Positions 1 to 4,965 of a stretch of DNA of 5,016 nucleotides are shown in pieces. Every line of letters begins with the position of its first letter. Position 1 is the first letter of the stretch. The position numbers and the translations under genes are program-made. The notes under the pieces are model-generated. The model did no database searches, had not been told where the DNA came from, and saw only the letters and a list, made by a program, of their open reading frames with translations. The DNA is from SIG299 sp051880375 (GTDB lineage: Bacteria; Bacillota; Clostridia; Lachnospirales; Lachnospiraceae), in NCBI GenBank assembly GCA_051880375.1, contig JBJENV010000033.1, positions 1-5,016 of the forward strand, in the 5' to 3' direction.

Positions 1-654
1 CAGCTGTTCGGCGGTCTCGGACAGAACTTCATGAACCCGGCGCTTGCCGCAAGATGCTTTTTGTTCCTCTGCTTTGCAGACCGTATGAATAACTTTATCA
101 TTCCGCAGAAGTCCGGCATGAGCCTGATAAACTTCGGTGCAGCGGCAGTGGACGGTGTTTCGGGTGCAACTCCGCTTGCAGCCTTAAAGGCAGGCGAGAG
201 CATCAGTCTGTTTGACGCATTTTTCGGTTTTACCGGCGGTGTTATCGGTGAGACAAGTACTGCAATGCTCCTGCTTGGTGCAGCATATCTTGTATACCGC
301 AAGGTAATTACATTACGTATTCCGGTGGCATACCTGCTTACATTTTCCGTATTTATGCTGCTTCTTGGCGGACACGGTATGGATTTTGCTTACCTTGCAG
401 GTGAGCTTTGTACCGGCGGCCTGATGCTTGGTGCATTTTTCATGGCAACGGATTATTCGACTTCTCCTATTACAAAGGGCGGACAGATTGTATTCGGTAT
501 CGTACTTGGTGTTCTGACCGGTATTTTCCGTATTTACGGAAGTACTGCAGAGGGCGTATCCTATGCGATTATCCTTGGCAACCTGTTAGTGCCGTTAATT
601 GAGAAGGTAACTATGCCGAGACCTTTCGGAAAAGGAGGACGCGTTCATGGCTAA
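1..654 (+). CDS. rnfD: RnfD, Na+/H+-translocating ferredoxin:NAD+ oxidoreductase subunit D (5' partial)
   Basis: Membrane subunit of the Rnf complex, related to NqrB, that carries covalently bound FMN and lies on the electron path across the membrane. The reading frame is open from base 1, and the first residues (GGLGQNFMNPALAAR) match the conserved RnfD segment, so the true start lies upstream and the ATG at 31 is internal. About 217 codons are present; the family is usually a little over 300, so roughly the first third is missing. The flavin site DGVSGAT is seen with its threonine codon at 169-171 (fragment residue 57). Also visible are the conserved GETS segment (about residues 82-85), the ATDYSTSPIT motif (149-158) and an EGVSYAIILGN stretch before the last hydrophobic helix. 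Several strongly hydrophobic segments fit a polytopic protein. The TAA stop at 652-654 overlaps the start of rnfG by 8 bases, which suggests translational coupling. Covalent flavin loading would need an ApbE-type flavin transferase, which is not in this window. Confidence 0.97.
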   Translation, partial: QLFGGLGQNFMNPALAARCFLFLCFADRMNNFIIPQKSGMSLINFGAAAVDGVSGATPLAALKAGESISLFDAFFGFTGGVIGETSTAMLLLGAAYLVYRKVITLRIPVAYLLTFSVFMLLLGGHGMDFAYLAGELCTGGLMLGAFFMATDYSTSPITKGGQIVFGIVLGVLTGIFRIYGSTAEGVSYAIILGNLLVPLIEKVTMPRPFGKGGRVHG

Positions 655-1288
655 AACAAAAAAGCAGAGTATGATTAAGGACGCATTGATTTTATGTGCA
701 ATCTCCTTAATTGCAGCACTCGTTCTTGGATTTGTAAATGAAATGACAAAGGATAGAATTGCACTGCTTGCTGCGCAGGAAAAGGCGGCTGCCTATCAGG
801 CGATTTTCCCGGCAGCGGTAGGTATTGTAGATAAGTCTGATAATGAAATCCTTGCAACAGCAATGGAAGAAGCAGGACAGATTCTTTCAAGCGGTGGCTT
901 TACCAATGTAACACTCGACGAGGTATGCATCGTTTGGGACGGCAATGGAGATACCATCGGTTATGTAGCTTCGGTTACGTTAAAGGGCTTTGATATGATG
1001 ACATTGACCTTTGGTTATACAACCGACGGAGTATGTACCGGTCTGGAATTTCTTTCGATTAATGAAACACCGGGTATGGGCTTAAAGGCAAATGAACCGG
1101 CATTTAAGAATCAGTTTGTCAATAAGAATGCGGACTCTTTCCAGGTCGTAAAAGGCGGTGCTGCATCAGACAATGAAATTGATTGTATCACAGGTGCTAC
1201 CATTACCTCGGAAGCAGTAGTAAAGGGTATCAACGCCGGCATCTGCTTTATGAATGAGTTGCAGACCAGATTAGGAGGTGCAAAGTAA
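647..1288 (+). CDS. rnfG: RnfG, FMN-binding subunit G of the Rnf complex
   Basis: A 213-residue subunit related to NqrC, with a single N-terminal membrane anchor and an extracytoplasmic domain that carries covalent FMN. The anchor is visible at about residues 10-30, after a lysine-rich start (MAKTKKQ) that fits a cytoplasmic N-terminus. The flavin attachment motif is D-C-I-T-G-A-T at residues 179-185; by family knowledge the last threonine (T185, codon 1199-1201) holds FMN through a phosphoester bond made by ApbE. The PGMGLKANE-type segment at about residues 142-150 is also typical of the FMN-binding domain. The ATG at 647 is chosen because AGGAGG at 633-638 lies 8 bases before it. The start lies inside the end of rnfD, and the TAA stop overlaps the rnfE start by one base (TAATG), so D, G and E look translationally coupled. 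Length is normal for the family and no damage is seen. Confidence 0.97.
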   Translation: MAKTKKQSMIKDALILCAISLIAALVLGFVNEMTKDRIALLAAQEKAAAYQAIFPAAVGIVDKSDNEILATAMEEAGQILSSGGFTNVTLDEVCIVWDGNGDTIGYVASVTLKGFDMMTLTFGYTTDGVCTGLEFLSINETPGMGLKANEPAFKNQFVNKNADSFQVVKGGAASDNEIDCITGATITSEAVVKGINAGICFMNELQTRLGGAK

Positions 1289-2103
1289 TGGGAAAAAGCA
1301 TGAAACAGTTTTTTAACGGACTGATAAAAGAAAACCCAACGTTTGTACTGATGCTCGGTATGTGTCCGACCATGGCAGTAACAACCTCCGCACAGAACGG
1401 TCTTGGCATGGGACTTACAACAACAGCGGTTTTGGTATTGTCAAACCTCTTTATTTCCCTGTTAAGAAAGATTATTCCGGATAAAGTCAGAATTCCGGCA
1501 TTTATTGTTATCGTAGCTACCTTTGTAACGGCAGTACAGATGTTGTTAAAGGCTTATCTTCCGGATTTGAACAACAGCCTTGGATTGTATATTCCGTTAA
1601 TCGTAGTAAACTGTATCATTTTAGGACGTGCAGAAGCGTATGCTTACAAGAACGGCCCTGTTTCCTCCATGTTTGACGGTCTTGGTATGGGTCTTGGTTT
1701 TACCCTCGGTCTTACGACCATCGGTATTGTAAGAGAGTTAATCGGTGCCGGCACGGTCTTTGGCTTTGCTGTGATGCCGGATGCGTATGAGCCGCTTGCT
1801 ATTTTTACAAAGGCTCCGGGCGCATTCCTTGTGCTGGCAGCGCTTACCGCACTGCAGAATAAATTCAAGTTAAAGTCGGCTACCAATGTAACGGGCGTCA
1901 GAGTAGCCTGCGGCGGCAACTGTGCGGCATGTGCAGACGGACAGTGCGTAGAGTACAGAGAAGAGATTGACAGAATCAACGGTATCAAAGAGGCAGAAGC
2001 CGTAGCTGCAAAAGCAGAAGCGTTAAAAAAGGCGCAGGAAGCAAAAGCGGCAAAGGCGGCAGCAGAGGCAGAAGCAGCAGCTTCTGATACGAAAACGGAA
2101 TAG
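1288..2103 (+). CDS. rnfE: RnfE, membrane subunit E with a cysteine-containing C-terminal tail
   Basis: Polytopic membrane subunit of Rnf, related to NqrD and paralogous to RnfA. Conserved cysteines C26 (in GMCPTMAVT) and C109 (in VVNCIILGRAEAYA) are the expected ligands of the [2Fe-2S] cluster shared with RnfA inside the membrane. The hydrophobic domain ends near residue 190 with a basic NKFKLK segment. At 271 residues it is longer than the roughly 200-230 usual for the family. The extra part has a C-x3-C-x2-C-x4-C motif (C208, C212, C215, C220) followed by an Ala/Glu/Lys-rich, probably helical tail (about 227-265). The basic N-terminus and the basic residues after the last helix predict that both ends are cytoplasmic, placing the tail on the same side as RnfB and RnfC. 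The start is set by AGGAGG at 1273-1278, nine bases before the ATG, which overlaps the rnfG stop. Identity is firm; the role of the tail is unknown. Confidence 0.96.
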   Translation: MGKSMKQFFNGLIKENPTFVLMLGMCPTMAVTTSAQNGLGMGLTTTAVLVLSNLFISLLRKIIPDKVRIPAFIVIVATFVTAVQMLLKAYLPDLNNSLGLYIPLIVVNCIILGRAEAYAYKNGPVSSMFDGLGMGLGFTLGLTTIGIVRELIGAGTVFGFAVMPDAYEPLAIFTKAPGAFLVLAALTALQNKFKLKSATNVTGVRVACGGNCAACADGQCVEYREEIDRINGIKEAEAVAAKAEALKKAQEAKAAKAAAEAEAAASDTKTE

Positions 2104-2123
2104 AGGAAAGGAGCAGGTAAAAG

Positions 2124-2699
2124 ATGAAAGAATTAATCCTTGTGCTGGTAGCAGCGGCACTGGTAAATAACGTAGTATTGAGTCAGTTCCTTGGTCTGTG
2201 TCCGTTCCTTGGAGTTTCCAAGAAAACAAAAACGGCGGCAAGCATGGGCGCTGCGGTTATCTTTGTTATTATGATTGCAAGCGTGGTTACGTACGGAATC
2301 CATTACGGAATTTTAGTGCGCTTCGGTATGGAATATATGCAGACGATTGTATTTATTCTTGTGATTGCGGCTTTGGTACAGCTGGTAGAGATGCTGTTAA
2401 AGAAGACAAGTCCGGCGCTCTATTCCGCACTTGGTGTATACCTTCCGTTAATTACAACAAACTGTGCAGTTCTCGGTGTTGCCATTACCAACATTCAGAA
2501 CGGCAGCAACTTTGCCGAGAGCATGATGAACAGCCTTGGTACAAGCGTCGGCTTCCTGATTTCCATCGTTATTATGGCAGGAATCCGTGAAAGAATCGAA
2601 GACAATGACATTCCAAAGTCATTCCGCGGAATGCCGATTGTATTGATTACAGCAGGTCTGATGGCAATCGCTTTCTGCGGTTTCGCAGGCGTACTTTAA
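2124..2699 (+). CDS. rnfA: RnfA, membrane subunit A of the Rnf complex
   Basis: A 191-residue, highly hydrophobic subunit with about six predicted membrane helices, related to NqrE. It pairs with RnfE in the membrane core. The family signature is clear: NNVVLSQFLGLCPFLGVS near the N-terminus, with C26, and YLPLITTNCAVLGVA with C114. These two cysteines, together with C26 and C109 of RnfE, are expected to hold a [2Fe-2S] cluster midway in the membrane. The matching C-P and N-C-x-x-L-G motifs show the paralogy of RnfA and RnfE. The main basic cluster (KKTK) follows the first helix, which predicts the N-terminus outside, the reverse of RnfE, as known for this protein pair. The ATG at 2124 has AAAGGAG at 2107-2113, ten bases upstream. 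It lies 20 bases after the rnfE stop, so it is in the same transcript but not overlapping. Length is normal and no damage is seen. Confidence 0.97.
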   Translation: MKELILVLVAAALVNNVVLSQFLGLCPFLGVSKKTKTAASMGAAVIFVIMIASVVTYGIHYGILVRFGMEYMQTIVFILVIAALVQLVEMLLKKTSPALYSALGVYLPLITTNCAVLGVAITNIQNGSNFAESMMNSLGTSVGFLISIVIMAGIRERIEDNDIPKSFRGMPIVLITAGLMAIAFCGFAGVL

Positions 2700-2717
2700 T
2701 AGGGAGGAGAAAACAAG

Positions 2718-3551
2718 ATGATGAGTTTTATTCCTTACATCGTGCTGGCATTCAGTGTAAAGAACGTTCTGACCGCAGGTCTTGCGGTTGGTGCACTTGG
2801 CTTGCTGCTTGGTGTGGTTCTCGGAATTGCGGGCAAGATATTTTTCGTAAAGGTCGATGAAAGAGAAGGCGAGGTCAGAGAATGTCTTCCTGGTAATAAC
2901 TGCGGTGGCTGCGGTTATCCGGGCTGTGACGGTCTTGCAGCTGCCATTGCGGCAGGCAATGCACCGGTGAATGCGTGTCCGGTAGCAAATGCAGAGGCGC
3001 ATAATAAGATTGCGGAAATCATGGGCGCAGAAGTAGAAGCTACCGAAAAGAAGGTTGCTTTCGTAAAGTGTTCCGGTACGTGTGACCAGACGGAGAGAAA
3101 GTACAACTACTACGGAATTGCAGACTGCAAGAAGTTAGTCCACATTCCGGGACAGGGTGATAAGCTTTGCGAATATGGATGTCTCGGCTTCGGAAGCTGT
3201 GTGGCTGCCTGCAAGTTTGATGCGATTCACGTCATTGACGGCGTTGCCGTGGTAGACAGAGAAAAGTGTGTAGCCTGCGGTAAGTGCGTGGCAGAATGTC
3301 CGAAGCATCTGATTGAGCTGGTTCCTTATGCATCCACTACCTTCGTAGGCTGCAGCTCCAAGGATAAGGGCAAGGATGTCAAGGCTGCTTGCAAGACGGG
3401 CTGTATCGGCTGCATGATTTGTACAAAGCAGTGTGAAACAGGTGCCATTACCGTGGAAAACAATCTGGCACACATTGATTACTCCAAGTGTACCGGCTGC
3501 GGTAAGTGCGCAGAAAAGTGTCCGCAGCATATCATTATAGTAAACAAGTAA
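2718..3551 (+). CDS. rnfB: RnfB, iron-sulfur subunit B of the Rnf complex
   Basis: A 277-residue polyferredoxin subunit, the likely entry point for electrons from ferredoxin. One membrane anchor is seen at about residues 17-43. It is followed by the RnfB-type 4Fe-4S domain with C62-x2-C65-x4-C70 and C87 (plus C56) around LPGNNCGGCGYPGC. Next comes a linker with C118, C122 and C137. Two ferredoxin-like pairs follow: C151-x3-C155-x5-C161-x3-C165 with C184-x2-C187-x2-C190-x3-C194-P, then C229-x2-C232-x2-C235-x3-C239 with C258-x2-C261-x2-C264-x3-C268-P. At least five [4Fe-4S] clusters are therefore supported, as in the cluster-rich clostridial RnfB proteins. A Shine-Dalgarno AGGGAGG at 2701-2707 lies ten bases before the ATG at 2718; a second ATG follows directly at 2721, and either could serve. 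It is the last gene of the rnf unit, 18 bases after rnfA, and a terminator begins 26 bases after its TAA. Confidence 0.97.
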   Translation: MMSFIPYIVLAFSVKNVLTAGLAVGALGLLLGVVLGIAGKIFFVKVDEREGEVRECLPGNNCGGCGYPGCDGLAAAIAAGNAPVNACPVANAEAHNKIAEIMGAEVEATEKKVAFVKCSGTCDQTERKYNYYGIADCKKLVHIPGQGDKLCEYGCLGFGSCVAACKFDAIHVIDGVAVVDREKCVACGKCVAECPKHLIELVPYASTTFVGCSSKDKGKDVKAACKTGCIGCMICTKQCETGAITVENNLAHIDYSKCTGCGKCAEKCPQHIIIVNK

Positions 3552-3577
3552 GGTAATCGAAGAGAACAAAATTGTAT

Positions 3578-3625
3578 GGCTGTAAACAGTTTCGCTTTGA
3601 GGTCGGGATTGTTTACAGCCTTTTT
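3578..3625 (+). terminator. Intrinsic terminator of the rnf operon
   Basis: A perfect 11-bp stem is formed by GGCTGTAAACA (3578-3588) and TGTTTACAGCC (3610-3620), followed at once by TTTTT (3621-3625). The nominal loop is 21 bases, but G·U and Watson-Crick pairs (3589-3594 with 3604-3609) can extend the stem by about six pairs and leave a loop of about nine bases. It starts 26 bases after the rnfB stop, so it most likely ends the rnf transcript and separates it from the str operon. There is no matching T-run for the opposite strand. Confidence 0.93.
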
Positions 3626-3680
3626 ATGTGCAAAGCAAATGGCATATGGCAGACGGGAAATGTTTTTCATTTAAACAGAA

Positions 3681-3701
3681 TTTTGCATAGTTTATGCAAA
3701 A
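3681..3701. repeat. Perfect inverted repeat upstream of the rpsL promoter
   Basis: TTTTGCATA (3681-3689) and TATGCAAAA (3693-3701) are exact reverse complements separated by GTT. The repeat sits after the rnf terminator and ends 37 bases before the -35 box, with its centre about 84 bases before the predicted transcription start. No T-run follows it in the + direction, so it is not a terminator for rnf. A dimeric DNA-binding protein site is one reading; a chance AT-rich palindrome is another. No known operator is recognised. Confidence 0.6.
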
Positions 3702-3738
3702 ACGCGTTAAAAAATTGAGACTTGAAGTGATTTTCTGC

Positions 3739-3767
3739 TTGACACGCATCTGTATTCACGGTATAAT
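3739..3767 (+). promoter_or_regulatory. Sigma-A (sigma-70 type) promoter of the str operon
   Basis: The -35 box TTGACA (3739-3744) and the -10 box TATAAT (3762-3767) both match the consensus exactly and are separated by the ideal 17 bases. The predicted start is near G3775, about 92 bases before the rpsL ATG. This is downstream of the rnf terminator, so rpsL, rpsG and fusA have their own strong promoter and do not depend on read-through from rnf. If transcription starts with G, initiation could follow GTP levels, as known for rRNA promoters in Bacillus subtilis; that link is inference. Confidence 0.92.
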
Positions 3768-3774
3768 TAGCTTT

Positions 3775-3866
3775 GCGCGCGCTAAGTGTGTCATTTTTTT
3801 GTGCGCAAAACTGTAACAAACAAAGTTACGCAGCCACATTGCAAGAAATTCAGGAGGTGAACATTA
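3775..3866 (+). promoter_or_regulatory. 5' leader of the str operon with alternative hairpins
   Basis: The predicted untranslated leader begins with GCGCGC (3775-3780), which can pair in two ways. One partner is GTGCGC at 3801-3806 (six pairs, one G·U), closing a 20-base loop. The other is GTGTGT at 3786-3791 (six pairs, three G·U), with a five-base loop and then CA and seven T's (3794-3800), a weak terminator-like form. A second hairpin pairs GTAAC (3813-3817) with GTTAC (3825-3829) over an A-rich seven-base loop. A further option pairs TGCG (3802-3805) with CGCA (3829-3832). The leader contains no gene. Whether any of these folds regulates transcription cannot be told from one sequence. Confidence 0.5.
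3852..3860 (+). promoter_or_regulatory. Strong Shine-Dalgarno site of rpsL
   Basis: AGGAGGTGA is a full nine-base complement to the conserved 3' end of 16S rRNA (TCACCTCCT). It is separated by six bases from the ATG at 3867. It fixes the rpsL start and predicts very high translation. Confidence 0.9.
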
Positions 3867-4286
3867 ATGCCTACATTTAACCAGTTAGTTAGAAAAGGTA
3901 GACAGACGATTGAGAAGAAGTCCACAGCCCCTGCTTTATTAAGAGGTTACAACTCTTTAAACAAGAAGGCAACAGAGACATCTTCCCCACAGAAGAGAGG
4001 AGTTTGTACTGCAGTAAGAACAGCAACTCCTAAAAAGCCTAACTCCGCTTTAAGAAAGATTGCCAGAGTTCGTCTTTCCAACGGAATCGAAGTAACAAGC
4101 TATATCCCGGGTGAGGGACATAACCTTCAGGAGCACAGCGTTGTATTAATCCGCGGCGGTAGAGTAAAGGACCTTCCGGGTACCAGATACCATATCGTAA
4201 GAGGTACACTTGATACAGCAGGTGTAGCTAAGAGAAGACAGGCTCGTTCCAAGTATGGTGCAAAGAGACCGAAGGACGCAAAATAA
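3867..4286 (+). CDS. rpsL: 30S ribosomal protein S12
   Basis: A 139-residue S12, a small-subunit protein at the decoding centre that helps monitor codon-anticodon pairing. The length fits the Firmicutes form (about 138), which carries an insertion near residues 27-40 relative to the 124-residue Escherichia coli protein. The core is unmistakable: SPQKRGVCT (40-48), TPKKPNSALRK (54-64), PGEGHNLQEHSVVLIRGGRV (81-100) and KDLPGTRYHIVRG (101-113). The residues matching E. coli K43 and K88, the main sites of streptomycin-resistance changes, are both lysine (K56 and K101), so the wild-type state is predicted at this target. D102 corresponds to the aspartate that RimO methylthiolates in some bacteria. 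It is the first gene of the str operon, behind its own promoter and leader; rpsG follows after a 171-base spacer. No anomaly is seen in the coding region. Confidence 0.99.
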   Translation: MPTFNQLVRKGRQTIEKKSTAPALLRGYNSLNKKATETSSPQKRGVCTAVRTATPKKPNSALRKIARVRLSNGIEVTSYIPGEGHNLQEHSVVLIRGGRVKDLPGTRYHIVRGTLDTAGVAKRRQARSKYGAKRPKDAK

Positions 4287-4457
4287 AAAGTAACAAAGCA
4301 AAATTCCATTACTAACTTAAGTGCAGGGTTAATTGCCTTTCAGACCACGAAGTGGCTGCGAAGTTTGAAATAGATTAAACCGAGCGCGAACACAGTAATG
4401 TGAGTACCGTTGAATTAATGACCGTAACAAGCGGTCGATATTAAGGAGGGAAGCAAC
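4287..4457 (+). promoter_or_regulatory. Structured rpsL-rpsG intercistronic region, candidate S7 control site
   Basis: This 171-base spacer has no plausible gene but three compact hairpins. The first pairs CAG-A-CCAC (4341-4348) with GTGG-CTG (4352-4358): seven pairs with one bulged A and a GAA loop. The second is CACA (4391-4394) with TGTG (4399-4402), closed by a GTAA tetraloop of the GNRA class. The third is GACCG (4420-4424) with CGGTC (4432-4436), ending 8 bases before the rpsG ribosome binding site. In E. coli, S7 represses the str operon by binding the rpsL-rpsG spacer. A similar role here is inference from position and structure only. No T-run terminator and no convincing internal promoter were seen. 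Confidence 0.45.
4443..4449 (+). promoter_or_regulatory. Shine-Dalgarno site deciding the GTG start of rpsG
   Basis: AAGGAGG lies eight bases before the GTG at 4458. The protein read from that GTG begins PRKGHIQKR, the conserved N-terminus of S7, so the GTG and not a later ATG is the start. Confidence 0.9.
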
Positions 4458-4928
4458 GTGCCACGTAAAGGACATATTCAGAAAAGAGATGTATTGGCAG
4501 ATCCGTTGTACAACAATAAGATTGTGACAAAGTTAATCAACAATGTTATGTTGGATGGTAAGAAGGGTACTGCCCAGAAGATCGTGTATGGTGCATTAGA
4601 GATTGTTGCCGAGAAGACAGGCAAGGATGCAATCGAAGTATTTGAAGAAGCTATGAACAACCTGATGCCGGCTCTTGAAGTTAAGGCAAGACGTATCGGT
4701 GGTGCAACTTATCAGGTACCTGTAGAAGTAAGACCGGAGAGAAGACAGGCTCTTGCTCTTCGCTGGCTGACCATTTTCTCCCGTAAGCGCGGCGAGAAGA
4801 CCATGCAGGAAAAGCTTGCAGGCGAAATCATGGATGCGGCAAACAACACCGGTTCCGCAGTTAAGAGAAAAGAAGACATGCACAAGATGGCAGAAGCAAA
4901 CAAGGCGTTTGCTCACTATCGCTGGTAA
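4458..4928 (+). CDS. rpsG: 30S ribosomal protein S7
   Basis: A 156-residue S7, the usual length, which nucleates folding of the 3' (head) domain of 16S rRNA and lies near the E site. Conserved parts are seen in order: the N-terminal MPRKGHIQKRDVLADP; the LINNVMLDGKKGTAQKIVYG helices (about 26-45); the beta-hairpin VKARRIGGATYQVPVEV (75-91) that contacts rRNA; RPERRQALALRWL (92-104); and the C-terminal KREDMHKM-like segment ending in AFAHYRW. The start is a GTG, supported by the Shine-Dalgarno at 4443-4449 and by the position of the conserved N-terminus. In E. coli S7 is the autogenous repressor of its operon, which makes the structured spacer just upstream of interest. fusA follows 37 bases after the TAA with its own ribosome binding site, in the standard str order. 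Confidence 0.99.
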   Translation: MPRKGHIQKRDVLADPLYNNKIVTKLINNVMLDGKKGTAQKIVYGALEIVAEKTGKDAIEVFEEAMNNLMPALEVKARRIGGATYQVPVEVRPERRQALALRWLTIFSRKRGEKTMQEKLAGEIMDAANNTGSAVKRKEDMHKMAEANKAFAHYRW

Positions 4929-4951
4929 TTTGAACGCGGCGTAATTAAGAT

Positions 4952-4957
4952 AGGAGG
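4952..4957 (+). promoter_or_regulatory. Shine-Dalgarno site deciding the TTG start of fusA
   Basis: AGGAGG is followed after eight bases by TTG at 4966. The frame from this TTG reads M-A-G-R-E-Y-P-L-E-R-T-R-N-I-G-I-M, the conserved EF-G N-terminus. No ATG or GTG lies in this frame before the methionine at the window end, so TTG is the best start. Confidence 0.88.
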
Positions 4958-4965
4958 AAAAAACC

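Noticed and set aside
31..33. ATG at 31 as the start of rnfD
   Set aside because: The same frame is open upstream to base 1 and encodes the conserved GGLGQN segment, so this methionine is internal.
408..602. Plus-strand open frame inside rnfD in another frame
   Set aside because: It is out of frame within the conserved RnfD C-terminus, and its product looks like frame-shifted coding sequence.
2619..3002. Minus-strand open frame of 127 codons across the rnfA-rnfB junction
   Set aside because: It overlaps the ends of two well-supported genes and has no recognisable domain; its cysteine and threonine richness reflects the complementary strand.
3135..3569. Minus-strand open frame of 144 codons opposite rnfB
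   Set aside because: It lies almost fully inside rnfB, whose cysteine motifs are clearly conserved. The minus frame shows no family features and arises from the codon pattern of the real gene.
3658..3672. AAATG-TTTTT-CATTT small hairpin after the rnf terminator
   Set aside because: A five-pair, mostly A-T stem with an all-T loop; not stable, and not followed by a T-run.
3701..3708. AACGCGTT palindrome next to the inverted repeat
   Set aside because: An eight-base palindrome is common by chance and matches no operator recognised here.
3767..3785. TTAGC-N9-GCTAA inverted repeat spanning the end of the -10 box and the predicted start, as an operator
   Set aside because: The arms are only five bases and overlap promoter and leader elements that already explain the sequence; too weak to call.
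4365..4393. Possible internal promoter starting from TTGAAA in the rpsL-rpsG spacer
   Set aside because: No -10-like hexamer lies at 16-18 bases from it; the position at 17 bases reads GAACAC.
4423..4431. CGTAACAAG in the rpsL-rpsG spacer matches a conserved segment near the 3' end of 16S rRNA, and AGTAAT at 4394-4399 matches another; possible rRNA mimicry for S7 binding
   Set aside because: With a 171-base spacer and a 16S rRNA of about 1,500 bases, roughly one 9-base match is expected by chance, so the matches alone are not evidence.
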